Assembly: GCF_000513275.1 (NCBI RefSeq)
Contig: NZ_CBVJ010000050.1
Coordinates: 1-60,823 of the forward strand
DNA from: Paenibacillus gorillae
GTDB lineage: Bacteria; Bacillota; Bacilli; Paenibacillales; Paenibacillaceae
Direction: 5' to 3'
Length of the DNA stretch: 60,823 bases
Below the pieces are notes generated by a model. That model saw nothing but the letters and a program-made list of their open reading frames with translations, was not told where the DNA came from and ran no database searches. Shown here in pieces: positions 39,068-47,628 of this stretch (positions are counted from its first letter, which is position 1; each line of letters opens with the position of its first letter). Both the position numbers and the translations under genes were made by a program.

Positions 39068-40039
39068 TTATTCCTCCGGCTCCTTAGCCGTCACCATAAT
39101 ACTGCCCAGCAGTTTGCCGTCGACATACGCCATGATGCGCCATCTGCCCGCCTCTGGGAGCATGAGCGATGACGGGAAATACCGGTCCGCGTAATCGGAT
39201 GCGACTCCCGTATTAGAGAGAGAGAACAGCTCAATCAACCCGGTGCCGCCTTCTTTTGCCGCTACCGCCTTGAATTCGCCTTGAAGCTCGCTTTCTTCAC
39301 CCCATAGCCACCACATATATTTATTCGCTTGTCCGGCCACAAAAGGCTGATCCATCACCCCCAGCCGTCCCGGTATGCCGCGTACCGTATAAGTGCCCGA
39401 GACGAACGCCTGACTTTCCTCCCATACAGGCTCTGTCGCTTTAAGCACGGTATCACCGTAAAATACGCCGTCCAGCTCCACCGTAAACCGCCAATAGCCC
39501 GATAAAGGAACTCCCGCTCCGGAAATCGCGTACCGGGAAAGCGTGTCGTAGCCGCTGCTTGGCTCCGTTATTTTATCCCCTGCAACGATTGTCACCTCTA
39601 TGCCAGATTCGGCATGTACAGCTTTTATCGAAATCGTCTTTCCTTCATACACCTTAAAAGGCTCTTTGAACGATAGGATAAGTCCTTGTGGAGAACCCGC
39701 TTCGAAATCGCCGCCAGGCAGCATCTCCAGCAGCTCCCTGCCCTCGCGGGAATACACCGTGCGTTCTTCAAGCTGTACCGGCTCCGACGTCGCAATTAGC
39801 AAATGTCCGATATGATTAGGCAATGCCAGCCACCCCCCGCCAACTAACAGCACTATTGCCGCTGCAATTCCGCCAACACGCCAGCGTAACCGGTTTGTCT
39901 TCTTTCTGTGGGCGGTTCTCTTCGTTGCTTCGCTCCGGATTTTTTCTTTCAAATTTTCGGTAAAAGGCTCCTGCTGGAACGGCGAGTCCTTCATTCGCCT
40001 GCTCCATTCAGGTATGCCGGGCTGATTGTCATCCCTCAT
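39068..40039 (-). CDS. membrane protein paired with an ECF sigma factor
   Basis: A 323-aa protein with a charged cytoplasmic N-terminus (~50 residues), one membrane helix (GGIAAAIVLLVGGGWLAL) and a ~250-residue extracellular beta-rich part holding two Ig-like repeats (GYWRFTVELDGVFYGDTVL and GRWRIMAYVDGKLLGSIMV). It overlaps the sigma gene stop by 4 bp (ATGA), so it is very likely the cognate regulator or anti-sigma factor. It has no HxxxCxxC zinc motif, unlike the pair at 27-28.5 kb. The function is inferred from context only. Confidence 0.75.
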   Translation of the reverse strand: MRDDNQPGIPEWSRRMKDSPFQQEPFTENLKEKIRSEATKRTAHRKKTNRLRWRVGGIAAAIVLLVGGGWLALPNHIGHLLIATSEPVQLEERTVYSREGRELLEMLPGGDFEAGSPQGLILSFKEPFKVYEGKTISIKAVHAESGIEVTIVAGDKITEPSSGYDTLSRYAISGAGVPLSGYWRFTVELDGVFYGDTVLKATEPVWEESQAFVSGTYTVRGIPGRLGVMDQPFVAGQANKYMWWLWGEESELQGEFKAVAAKEGGTGLIELFSLSNTGVASDYADRYFPSSLMLPEAGRWRIMAYVDGKLLGSIMVTAKEPEE

Positions 40040-40596
40040 ATTCGATCAACTCCTTTAGCCGCTTTCAATAAGCGGGCAAGCTTCCCTTTGGCGCGATGAC
40101 TTCTCGATTTGACCGTCCCCTCTGATAAGCGAAGCAGCAACGCCATATCCTTAATGGACATGCCGTAGTGGTAATCCAAAATGAGCACCTCGCGAAACTT
40201 TAGCGGAAGCTCCTTAACGGAATCCCACAGCTGGCGGACGTCCTCCCGGAACAGCAGCTCGTTCTCCGCAGACGGCGATGTGGAGCCGAAGTCCATGATG
40301 TCCATTAGCGTCACTTTTCGGACAAATGCTGTTTTCAAATAGGAATAGCTTTTATTTCTCGTCATCGCAAGCAGCCAGCCCCGCACAGAGCTTTCGCCGC
40401 GAAAAGCATACATCTGCTCATAAACCGCAAGAAACACTTCCTGCACAACATCATCCGCTGCATCTGCCCGCTTCGTCAGAAAGTAAGCAAAACGCCACAA
40501 ATCGCCGCCGTACTGCTGCATGAGCTCCTCCAATACGGCGCCGCGGTCATAACCGGCCGCCAAATGCTGCAAATAATGCGTCTCCAGCCTCAACAC
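40036..40596 (-). CDS. second ECF RNA polymerase sigma factor
   Basis: A 186-aa ECF sigma factor. Region 2 has DAADDVVQEVFLAVYEQMYA and RGWLLAMTRNKSYSYLK; region 4 has LPLKFREVLILDYHYGMSIK and RLSEGTVKSRSHRAKGKLAR. The start is uncertain: GTG at 40596 abuts GGGAGG. A CTG three codons in (8 bp after GGGAGG) or a TTG eight codons in is possible, and little sequence is at stake. It forms a coupled pair with the following membrane protein. Confidence 0.85.
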   Translation of the reverse strand: MLRLETHYLQHLAAGYDRGAVLEELMQQYGGDLWRFAYFLTKRADAADDVVQEVFLAVYEQMYAFRGESSVRGWLLAMTRNKSYSYLKTAFVRKVTLMDIMDFGSTSPSAENELLFREDVRQLWDSVKELPLKFREVLILDYHYGMSIKDMALLLRLSEGTVKSRSHRAKGKLARLLKAAKGVDRI

Positions 40597-40606
40597 CTCC
40601 CATTAA

Positions 40607-40636
40607 TAAGTCTGGTTAAGAGCAATAAAAGTTCCC
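40607..40636 (-). promoter_or_regulatory. possible ECF-type autoregulatory promoter
   Basis: GGGAACTT (40636-40629) resembles the GGAAC-type -35 of ECF promoters and lies 16 bp from GACTTA (40612-40607), just before the sigma gene. The -10 match is weak. Confidence 0.3.
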
Positions 40637-40756
40637 GTTCCACCGAAATTATTTTCACCGTGCCTTGTCTCCGGCTAATAAATGCAATAAGACCAAAGGA
40701 AGGTTATACTATTGAATTGAAGGCTACATGATTTAGACAAAAAAGGAGAGACCGAT

Positions 40757-41750
40757 ATGCGATTCATTAGCAACAAAGGCATTACCGATCCGACGCTTAA
40801 CCTGGCACTGGAGGAATATGTGCTGCGGTCGCTGCCGGACGACGACGATTATTTGCTTTTCTACATAAACGAACCGTCTATCATTATCGGCAAGAATCAA
40901 AATACAGTTGAGGAAATCAATGCGGATTATGTGAAGGATAACGGCATTCATGTCGTTCGCCGGCTTTCCGGCGGCGGCGCCGTCTATCATGATCTGGGCA
41001 ACTTGAACTTCAGCTTTATTATGAAGGATGATGGCCAGTCCTTTCATAATTTCAAAAAATTTTACTGAGCCTGTCGTCCGGGCGCTCCGCAAGCTGGGTG
41101 TTGAAGCCGAATTAACGGGCCGGAATGATCTGCAAGTCGGAGAGCGAAAAATTTCCGGCAATGCGCAGTTTTCCACAAAGGGTAAAATGTTCAGCCACGG
41201 CACGCTGCTGTTCGATTCTGAAATCGAAAATGTCGTCTCGGCGCTGAAAGTGAACGCAGAGAAATATGTATCCAAATCGACCAAATCCATTCGAAGCCGT
41301 GTAGCGAATATTTCTGAATTTTTAAGCGAGCCGATTACGATCGAGCAATTCCGTCAAAGCATTCTCGCTTCGATTTTCGAGGATGAGCAAGAGATTCCCT
41401 TCTATGAGCTATCAGAGCAAGATGAAGCTAACGTGCGGAAGCTGGCGGAAGAACGCTATCGCAGCTGGGAATGGAATTATGGCCGTTCTCCAGCCTTCAA
41501 TATGCGGCAGACCAAACGGATCGAAGGGGCGGGCACGTTCGACGTTCGGCTTCAGGTCGAGGAAGGCGTCATTGCCGGCGCTTCCGTATATGGTGACTTT
41601 TTCGGCCGCGGCGACAGCAGCGAGTTTGCGGACAAGCTGGTCGGCGTACGTTACGACGCAGACGCTTTGAAAGCCGTATTATCCGAAGCAGACCTGCCCT
41701 ACTATTTCGGACCGGTAACCCCAGAGCAATGGCTGGAGCTTCTTATTTAA
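40757..41750 (+). pseudogene. lplA: lipoate-protein ligase A, frameshifted
   Basis: LplA activates lipoate with ATP and attaches it to E2 and GcvH proteins. The first 103 codons carry the active-site motif RRLSGGGAVYHDLGN; the rest continues one frame over with TEPVVRALRKLGVEAELTGR, NDLQVGERKISGNAQ and a complete C-terminal domain to 41750. The break is at A6-T4 (41054-41063): one T fewer restores FHNFKKFTEPVV. As written the product stops at 41068. AAAGGAG precedes the ATG. Both halves are well preserved, so a sequencing error is likelier than a dead gene. Confidence 0.88.
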
Positions 41751-41765
41751 TTTAATGACTTTCTG

Positions 41766-41823
41766 TAAAAAAAACCGGACGCAAGCCGCAAGCGTTAAGC
41801 TTTACGGCTGTGTCCGGTTTTTT
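41766..41823. terminator. bidirectional terminator, lplA and VanZ-family gene
   Basis: AAAAACCGGAC pairs with GTCCGGTTTTT and AGCCG with CGGCT, with A and T runs on each side. It overlaps the 3' end of the VanZ-family gene. Confidence 0.88.
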
Positions 41824-42256
41824 GCGGAAAGTACCGCTTTCCCCCGATCAGCTTATACATCCCATAACCAACTGCAACGCCCAAGCTGTTCAACAGCACG
41901 TCGTCGACGTCCAGACTGCCTCGTCTCGTGACCATTTGCAGCACCTCCAGCGTAGAGATAAACACGATGAAATTAATCATCGTCTTGCCAAAGCCCCAGC
42001 GGAATGCAATCGGCAGACATAACCCGAACGGGATAAATACGAGCAGGTTACCGCCTATATTGATCAGCCATGTATTGAAGTTATAGTGATCAAAGTAGAT
42101 AAAGTAGTTTTTAATCGTGGACAGCGGCATGAGGTTATACATCATTTCCCCGCCTCTTCTCGCTTGCCTGCCGAATCCTACAAACATCCAATATACTAAC
42201 AGAAACGTATACAAGAAAATTCCGATCGCAGCTGCAGCACGTGCTACCATTCTCAT
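41795..42256 (-). CDS. VanZ-family membrane protein
   Basis: A 153-aa membrane protein with four predicted helices and the VanZ motifs NIGGNLLVFIPFGLCLPI and SLDVDDVLLNSLGVAVGYG. The family was named for teicoplanin resistance, but most members have no known role. Two ATGs (42256 and 42250) are possible; GTGGGTGG precedes both. No glycopeptide-resistance genes are nearby, so a resistance role is not implied. Confidence 0.82.
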   Translation of the reverse strand: MRMVARAAAAIGIFLYTFLLVYWMFVGFGRQARRGGEMMYNLMPLSTIKNYFIYFDHYNFNTWLINIGGNLLVFIPFGLCLPIAFRWGFGKTMINFIVFISTLEVLQMVTRRGSLDVDDVLLNSLGVAVGYGMYKLIGGKRYFPQKTGHSRKA

Positions 42257-42296
42257 TCGTCCACCCACTTCCGCTTGCTGGCCCAAGCTGCATTTC

Positions 42297-42596
42297 CTAA
42301 AGATGAAAACGTTCCAGCTGATCATATAGTTTCTCGCGCTTCAAAATTTCGATCTGCTTCGGTCCAAGCAGATCAAAATGCGGGTATTCAGCTCTCGCGT
42401 GAATGTAACGGGGATTCAACCCGTTGTCTCTGCACCACGCCGCCAGCTTAGTGAGATCGGAGCAGCCGACTTTCGTGACTGTCTTCATAGTTGGAAACCT
42501 CGGGTCCAGCCAGTAATGGGTCAAGTAGGCAATCTCGCCCTGAGCTACTTTTCGCTTCCATTCATTCATCTCGGCTCTCTTAATTCCGAATGCCAC
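42297..42596 (-). CDS. conserved 99-aa protein (YneQ-like)
   Basis: A small soluble protein starting MAFGIKRAEMNEWKRKVAQG and containing IAYLTHYWLDPRFP, KVGCSDLTKLAAWC and FDLLGPKQIEILKRE. It resembles the Bacillales protein I recall as YneQ; no function is established. AGGAGAG-like sequence precedes the ATG. It lies between the YwbE-family gene (12 bp) and the VanZ gene in one direction, so the three may be co-transcribed. Confidence 0.75.
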   Translation of the reverse strand: MAFGIKRAEMNEWKRKVAQGEIAYLTHYWLDPRFPTMKTVTKVGCSDLTKLAAWCRDNGLNPRYIHARAEYPHFDLLGPKQIEILKREKLYDQLERFHL

Positions 42597-42608
42597 GCCG
42601 CTCTCTCC

Positions 42609-42806
42609 TTATGACCCGTGAATGTGCTTAACCCGGCCAACTTGCCCGTCGGCCAGCCTCACTTTTATTCCATGCGGATGAGTGGGCGATTTCGTCAGCA
42701 AATCTTTAACGATTCCCCGTGTCAGCTTCCCTGTCCGCTGATCCTGCTTCAATACAATATCAACTTCAAGCCCAGGCTTCACATGGGCGCGTTCTGTTCC
42801 GTTCAT
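42609..42806 (-). CDS. ywbE: YwbE-family protein
   Basis: A 65-aa protein with the YwbE signature: KPGLEVDIVLKQDQRTGKLT near the N-terminus and HPHGIKVRLADGQVGRVKHI at the end. It is probably a compact beta-barrel (KOW/SH3-like). The function is unknown, but distribution and fold suggest nucleic-acid or ribosome contact (inference). It is divergent from the helicase gene. Confidence 0.88.
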   Translation of the reverse strand: MNGTERAHVKPGLEVDIVLKQDQRTGKLTRGIVKDLLTKSPTHPHGIKVRLADGQVGRVKHIHGS

Positions 42807-42936
42807 GACAATCCTTCCTTTACTGCTAGCATTTTATGAAAAACAGCATAGCATATGCCGTCAAAAGATGCACATCTAGAAGACAACTGTTATACTAAAC
42901 ACCATACGAAACAGATGAAATGAGGAAATTAAACTA

Positions 42937-44694
42937 ATGTCAACCGAATTCACTACCATGGGCATCATTCCCGAGCTTACGGACAAGCTTCATCACGAAG
43001 GAATTACAACGCCGACTCCCGTGCAGCAGAAGGCGATACCCGTGCTGCTTGCGGGACAAGACGTCATCGCCCAAGCCCAGACTGGAACAGGTAAAACGAT
43101 CGCGTTTGCCTTACCGATATTGCAACGAATCGACGTGACGAAGGAGCAGGTACAGGCTCTAATCTTAACGCCGACACGCGAGCTTGCGATTCAAATTACG
43201 AGCGAGCTTACGAAGCTTGCTCCCGTAGTTGGAGCCAAGGTGCTTGCTGCATACGGCGGCCAAGACGTTGTTGCGCAAATCCGCAAGCTGAACAATGCGC
43301 CCCATATCGTCGTAGCGACGCCGGGCCGTCTGATTGATCATATGAAACGCGAGACGATCAATCTTGGCAAGCTGCGTATGCTGGTACTAGACGAAGCTGA
43401 TCAAATGCTTCATATGGGCTTCTTGTCGGAAGTCGAAGGCATCATTAATCAAACGCCTCGCGCCCGCCAGACGATGCTGTTCTCCGCAACGATGCCGGAC
43501 GCCATTAAACGTCTTGCGGAAAACTATATGAAGACGCCTGTCGACATTCGGATCAAAAGCGCAAACGTAACGCTGGACAGCATTAAACAGCTTGTCATCG
43601 AAACTTCAGACCGCGGACGCCAGGATGCGCTCATTCACCTGATTGAACAGCATCGCCCTTATTTGGCGGTCGTCTTCTGCCGGACGAAGGTACGTGCGAA
43701 AAAACTTAACGAAGCGCTTCAGGATCACGGATTCGCGTCCGACGAGCTGCATGGCGATCTGACGCAAGCGAAACGTGAGCAGGTCATGAAACGGTTCCGC
43801 GACGCCAAGCTCCAAATTCTTGTTGCAACCGATGTTGCGGCCCGCGGCCTTGACGTTGAAGGCGTAACCCACGTCTTTAACTACGATGTGCCTCAGGATT
43901 CGGAAATTTACATCCATCGGATCGGCCGTACTGGCCGTGCCGGACAACGGGGCGTTGCCGTAACGCTCGTATCGCAGTATGACCGGGGCGCGATCCAACA
44001 CATTGAGCGTAACATAAATGCCGTTCTGGAACGGCGTGCAATCGACTCGGAAGGTAATATCATCGCAAGCAGCACGCCGAGAGCAGAAGCAAAAGCTTCC
44101 GCTAAGGGCGGCAAAGGTGCAGAACGCGGCGGACGCCGCGGGGGCGGAGAGCGTAATGCCAATAATGATCGCGGCCGCGGCCGCAGCAGTGCAGGCCGAA
44201 GCGGCGGAAGAACCGTCCGTGACAACCGGACTGGAACCGGCAGCAGCCGGAGCAAACGAGGCGACGCCGAAGTAGCCGGCGTTAGCGAGAATCCTTGGCA
44301 GCAAGATCGCGAAACCGCCAGAGGTTCGCGCAGCGCAGGCAATGCTGGCCGCGGTGGCCGTAACGCTGCTCCTGCACGCGAAGGACGAGGCTCGCGTGGC
44401 GAGAGCGGCGCTCCTGCTCGCGAAAGAGGTGTTTCACGCGGTGAAGCTCCTGCACGCGAAGGACGGGGCGCACGCAATACAGGCGGCGCTCCCGCACGTG
44501 ATGGCAGAGGCGCACGCAGCGCCGGATCGCCAGAGGGACCAGCATCCTGGGGCGCTGCACGCAGCACCAGCAAGGAGCGCGGCGAACGCCCATCTGGCGG
44601 CAGCCGTAGCGGCGGCAAATCCGGCGGCCCTCGTTCCAGCAGCCGAGGTACTCGTCCGTCCGGGCCATCCGGCAACCGTCGCGGACGCAGCTAA
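42937..44694 (+). CDS. cshA: DEAD-box RNA helicase (CshA-like)
   Basis: An ATP-dependent RNA helicase of 585 aa, similar to Bacillales CshA, which acts in RNA turnover and cold adaptation. Motifs in order: Q motif (TPTPVQQKAIP), AQTGTGKT, PTRELAIQ, GG, TPGRLIDH, VLDEADQML, SAT and HRIGRTGRAGQ. From about residue 375 a ~200-residue tail is rich in Arg, Gly, Ser and Ala (many RGG-like repeats), a disordered RNA-binding region. The tail's GC-rich repeats create long open frames on other strands that are not genes. GAGGAAA precedes the ATG. Confidence 0.92.
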   Translation: MSTEFTTMGIIPELTDKLHHEGITTPTPVQQKAIPVLLAGQDVIAQAQTGTGKTIAFALPILQRIDVTKEQVQALILTPTRELAIQITSELTKLAPVVGAKVLAAYGGQDVVAQIRKLNNAPHIVVATPGRLIDHMKRETINLGKLRMLVLDEADQMLHMGFLSEVEGIINQTPRARQTMLFSATMPDAIKRLAENYMKTPVDIRIKSANVTLDSIKQLVIETSDRGRQDALIHLIEQHRPYLAVVFCRTKVRAKKLNEALQDHGFASDELHGDLTQAKREQVMKRFRDAKLQILVATDVAARGLDVEGVTHVFNYDVPQDSEIYIHRIGRTGRAGQRGVAVTLVSQYDRGAIQHIERNINAVLERRAIDSEGNIIASSTPRAEAKASAKGGKGAERGGRRGGGERNANNDRGRGRSSAGRSGGRTVRDNRTGTGSSRSKRGDAEVAGVSENPWQQDRETARGSRSAGNAGRGGRNAAPAREGRGSRGESGAPARERGVSRGEAPAREGRGARNTGGAPARDGRGARSAGSPEGPASWGAARSTSKERGERPSGGSRSGGKSGGPRSSSRGTRPSGPSGNRRGRS

Positions 44695-44707
44695 TAACAT
44701 CAAATAC

Positions 44708-44733
44708 CGGGCTCGGCACAATTGCCGAGCCCG
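44708..44733. terminator. hairpin after the helicase gene
   Basis: A perfect 11-bp stem, CGGGCTCGGCA and TGCCGAGCCCG with a CAAT loop. The following T content is low (GTTCATTTG), so termination may be inefficient. Confidence 0.6.
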
Positions 44734-44821
44734 TTCATTTGTCCTTAAGTCCCCTGTCCCAAAATGCTGTTCCTCCTTCTCGTGCAGATGCCCAATTGTA
44801 ATGCAACCGTGATATCCGTCC

Positions 44822-44849
44822 ATTCGAAACCGGGCCTTTTACATATGAT
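44822..44849 (+). promoter_or_regulatory. possible sporulation-type promoter of the YjcZ-like gene
   Basis: ATT (44822-44824), 17 bp, then CATATGAT (44842-44849) resembles sigma-E promoters. CATATGATA also fits the sigma-K -10 pattern CATANNNTA. It lies 67 bp before the start codon. Confidence 0.35.
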
Positions 44850-44916
44850 AGAGTATACCGAGCGGCAAGGCGTCAACAGCATAACCGCCGGAATTTATGT
44901 ACGGGGAGGAATTTGC

Positions 44917-45003
44917 ATGTCTGGTGTACATGGAGGCTCGGCGGCAGGGTTCATCCTGGTCCTGTTCATTCTTCTGGTCATCATCTCCAAGGGGATCTGG
45001 TAA
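44917..45003 (+). CDS. YjcZ-family sporulation peptide, 28 aa
   Basis: A tiny hydrophobic protein: MSGVHGGSAAGFILVLFILL, then VIISKGIW. The Gly/Ser start, single membrane helix and short basic end are typical of the YjcZ/YczN family of sporulation-associated peptides. GGGGAGGA lies 6 bp before the ATG. A terminator follows 28 bp later, so it is monocistronic. The precise role is unknown. Confidence 0.85.
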   Translation: MSGVHGGSAAGFILVLFILLVIISKGIW

Positions 45004-45030
45004 TCATCCCCTCTAAACTCGACACATGAG

Positions 45031-45066
45031 AAAAACCGCTGAGAGCATGGCTCCCAGCGGTTTTTT
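45031..45066. terminator. bidirectional terminator
   Basis: AAAAACCGCTG pairs with CAGCGGTTTTT and GAGC with GCTC, between the convergent YjcZ-like and pseudouridine synthase genes. Confidence 0.9.
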
Positions 45067-45102
45067 CGCGTTCACTTGCATCATTATTCTGTTTAGGCTG
45101 CT

Positions 45103-45843
45103 TTAGCCGCGTCTTCTAAGAAGCTCCAGCTCCTCCTCAGTTAATTCACGGTAAGCCCCTTCCTCTAACTGATCATCCAATGCAAGCGGCCCCATCGACA
45201 CCCGCTTCAAGTGGATCACTTTTTTGCCGACGGATTCGAACATCCGCTTTACCTGATGGAACTTTCCCTCCATGATGGTTAAGGAAATAGAAGACACGAT
45301 GCCATTATCCGTCTGTTCCTTGCCGTTAATGACGAGCTCGGCTGGCATTGTCACATAACCGTCATCGAGCGTCACTCCAGCTGTGAATGCTTCTTGATCG
45401 GAGGTACCAACATCTCCTTCAACGCGTGCCTCATAAGTCTTAGGAACATGCTTCCGCGGCGAAAGCAGCTCATGTGCCAATTGACCATCATTCGTCAGCA
45501 GCAGCAGTCCGACGGTATCTTTATCTAATCGGCCAACAGGAAACGGCTCCATGATTTGATCGTTAATTTCAAGCAGATCGACAACGGTTCTCTCCCGCCG
45601 GTCCTCCGTTGCGGAAATAACACCTGGCGGTTTGTTAAGCATCAAATAAATAAACTCACGATAGACGACAACCTCTCCGTCAACCGTTACTTCCTGTAAT
45701 TCCGGATCAATTGTCAAGCCGCTGTCCTTGGCCGTTTTTCCATCCACCTGTATAACGCCCTGCTTGACCAGCTTTTTAATTTCACTTCTCGAACCGTAGC
45801 CGGTATGAGCGAGAAGCTTGTCCAGCCTCATTTTTTTAGCCAT
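45103..45843 (-). CDS. RsuA/RluB-family rRNA pseudouridine synthase
   Basis: A 246-aa enzyme that isomerises a uridine in rRNA. It has an N-terminal S4 RNA-binding domain (MRLDKLLAHTGYGSRSEIKK) and a catalytic domain with the Asp motif VGRLDKDTVGLLLLTNDG, then KTYEARVEG and GKFHQVKRMFESVGKKV. Its length suits the RsuA/RluB/RluE/RluF group; the exact site is not evident. It begins 3 bp after the stop of the RsmF-like gene, so the two are co-transcribed. Confidence 0.9.
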   Translation of the reverse strand: MAKKMRLDKLLAHTGYGSRSEIKKLVKQGVIQVDGKTAKDSGLTIDPELQEVTVDGEVVVYREFIYLMLNKPPGVISATEDRRERTVVDLLEINDQIMEPFPVGRLDKDTVGLLLLTNDGQLAHELLSPRKHVPKTYEARVEGDVGTSDQEAFTAGVTLDDGYVTMPAELVINGKEQTDNGIVSSISLTIMEGKFHQVKRMFESVGKKVIHLKRVSMGPLALDDQLEEGAYRELTEEELELLRRRG

Positions 45844-45846
45844 TGC

Positions 45847-47499
45847 CTAGATCAACCTCCATCCAGCCGGAAGCTCGTTCTTGAGCATTCCGCCATCGGC
45901 ATATTTCCCCCACCCTAGCGGGAATCCATTCACGCATACGAGCACATAACCTTTTAAAGGGGGTGTTTCAGCACCCTTCCCATTCTCCTCGTCTGCGAGT
46001 ACATTCAACTCGGGTGGCTCTACAAATAGCGTCTCACCTTTCAAATAACGTACCGCATTGGGATCGTCCGCGCTCCAATTGAGTATACGCAGCGCTTCTT
46101 CACGGCGCAAGCCCATTGCCAGCGGCTGCGACGGCTCGAACACGCCACGACCGTTCAATTCGCCGATGAACCAGCCCGCGCGGATTACGCGAAGACCATC
46201 CAGCGGCGGCAGCCCCTGCGGCTGTAAATAGATGCGAGAGCCGTAAGCTTGCAGACGGGTTGCCCCCTCTTCAAATACGCTGGAGAGCTGCGCTCCTGCA
46301 AAAACCCGCCAAGCGGCCAACGGGTCCAAGGCCGTATCTGATTGGCGGGACGCACCGCCCCCTTTGCCGCCAGCCGTCTTGCGAAGCTTGCCGTCTTTGC
46401 CGGGGCCGCCGCGTTTTTCTGCGGCACGCAGTGCGGCACCGTTATCTCTGCCGCTGCGATGATCCGGCCTCTTCCCATGCACCGGCCGCGTCTCAAACGC
46501 TGCATCCCCGGCTTCCTCAAACTCACGACCGCTGCCGCCTTCGCCATCGTCTTTGCGCTGAAGCAACGCGGCGTAATGGCCTTCGCCTTCAATGTTTTGC
46601 GGCCACAGCCTAATAGTGCCGGCAATAGACGAAAGCCGTTCATCGGAGATGCCAGCCGTCTCGCTATCCGCAAGCCAGTCCGGCCGTCCGCTTGTCCAGC
46701 CGAATTGCGGCATAATCGTCACCACTTCAAATTCTGGGTGTTCCGACAAAAACAATGCAATCTGCGCCTCGTTCTCTTCCGGCGAGAACGTGCAGGTCGA
46801 ATAGACAAGCTTCCCGCCGGGAGCGAGCATTTTCGCTGCATCCTTCAAAATCGAGCGCTGCATGACCGAGCAGCGCTCGACAGAATGCTTTTCCCATTCC
46901 GCAATCATAGACTCGTCCTTACGGAACATGCCTTCGCCAGAACATGGAGCATCAACGAGTATCCGATCAAACCAGCCGCCGAACACACGGGCTAGCGCAG
47001 CAGGCTCTTCATTAAGCACAACTGCGTTTCGAACACCGGCCAGCTCGATATTTTTTGCCAGCGCCTTCGTTCTCTCCCTCGCGTTGTCATTGCTGACAAT
47101 GACGCCGCTCCCTTGCAGCTTGCCGGCAATTTGCGTCGATTTGCCGCCTGGTGCCGCACATAGATCGAGAACCCGATGTCCGGGCTGCACATCCAGCAGC
47201 TCAACCGGCGCCATCGCACTTGGCTCTTGGATATAATACAGGCCGGCATGATAATGCGGGTGTTTCCCCGGCCTTTCGCCTTCGCCGTAATAAAAGCCTT
47301 CCTCCGCCCACGGAATCGGCCGTACGGCTTCGCCGAGCGGGGACAGGCCTTTCCAATGAGGCGCATCCAGCTTCAGCCGATTGATACGGAGCCCATAAAC
47401 GCGCGGAGCCTGATATGAATCGATGAATCTTTCGTATTCCTTGCCGCCGAGCAGCTTCTCCATCTTATTTGTAAATGCAAGCGGCAAAAAGCCAGCCAT
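45847..47499 (-). CDS. RsmF/YebU-type rRNA m5C methyltransferase
   Basis: A NOL1/NOP2/Sun-family rRNA cytosine-5 methyltransferase, 550 aa. SAM motif VLDLCAAPGGKSTQIAGKL, the general catalytic VDAPCSGEGMF and the nucleophile motif STCTFSPEENEAQ are all present. A Gly/Arg/Lys-rich linker (residues ~330-395) leads to a C-terminal RsmF-type RNA-binding domain. The ATG at 47499 is chosen for AGGAGG upstream; the open frame extends 31 codons further through a terminator-like hairpin. Confidence 0.9.
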   Translation of the reverse strand: MAGFLPLAFTNKMEKLLGGKEYERFIDSYQAPRVYGLRINRLKLDAPHWKGLSPLGEAVRPIPWAEEGFYYGEGERPGKHPHYHAGLYYIQEPSAMAPVELLDVQPGHRVLDLCAAPGGKSTQIAGKLQGSGVIVSNDNARERTKALAKNIELAGVRNAVVLNEEPAALARVFGGWFDRILVDAPCSGEGMFRKDESMIAEWEKHSVERCSVMQRSILKDAAKMLAPGGKLVYSTCTFSPEENEAQIALFLSEHPEFEVVTIMPQFGWTSGRPDWLADSETAGISDERLSSIAGTIRLWPQNIEGEGHYAALLQRKDDGEGGSGREFEEAGDAAFETRPVHGKRPDHRSGRDNGAALRAAEKRGGPGKDGKLRKTAGGKGGGASRQSDTALDPLAAWRVFAGAQLSSVFEEGATRLQAYGSRIYLQPQGLPPLDGLRVIRAGWFIGELNGRGVFEPSQPLAMGLRREEALRILNWSADDPNAVRYLKGETLFVEPPELNVLADEENGKGAETPPLKGYVLVCVNGFPLGWGKYADGGMLKNELPAGWRLI

Positions 47500-47561
47500 A
47501 TAAGTTCCTCCTGATGATTGTCGTTCTATGCGGTCCAGGCTGCCGACGTCAAGCCATCCAT

Positions 47562-47602
47562 AAAGAACCCCCTCGCCGTGCCGGCATGGCATGACAAGGG
47601 GG
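47562..47602 (-). terminator. terminator-like hairpin after the alarmone synthetase gene
   Basis: On the minus strand CCCCCTTGTC pairs with GGCGAGGGGG (with wobbles), followed by TTCTTTAT. The T tract is weak, so read-through to the RsmF-like gene is possible. Confidence 0.6.
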
Positions 47603-47628
47603 TAAATATAAGATTAGCCTTGAGCCGA

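Noticed and set aside
43606..44812. Long open frames opposite and alongside the helicase C-terminal tail
   Set aside because: They arise from the GC-rich Arg/Gly repeat codons of the helicase tail and lack start signals or family motifs.
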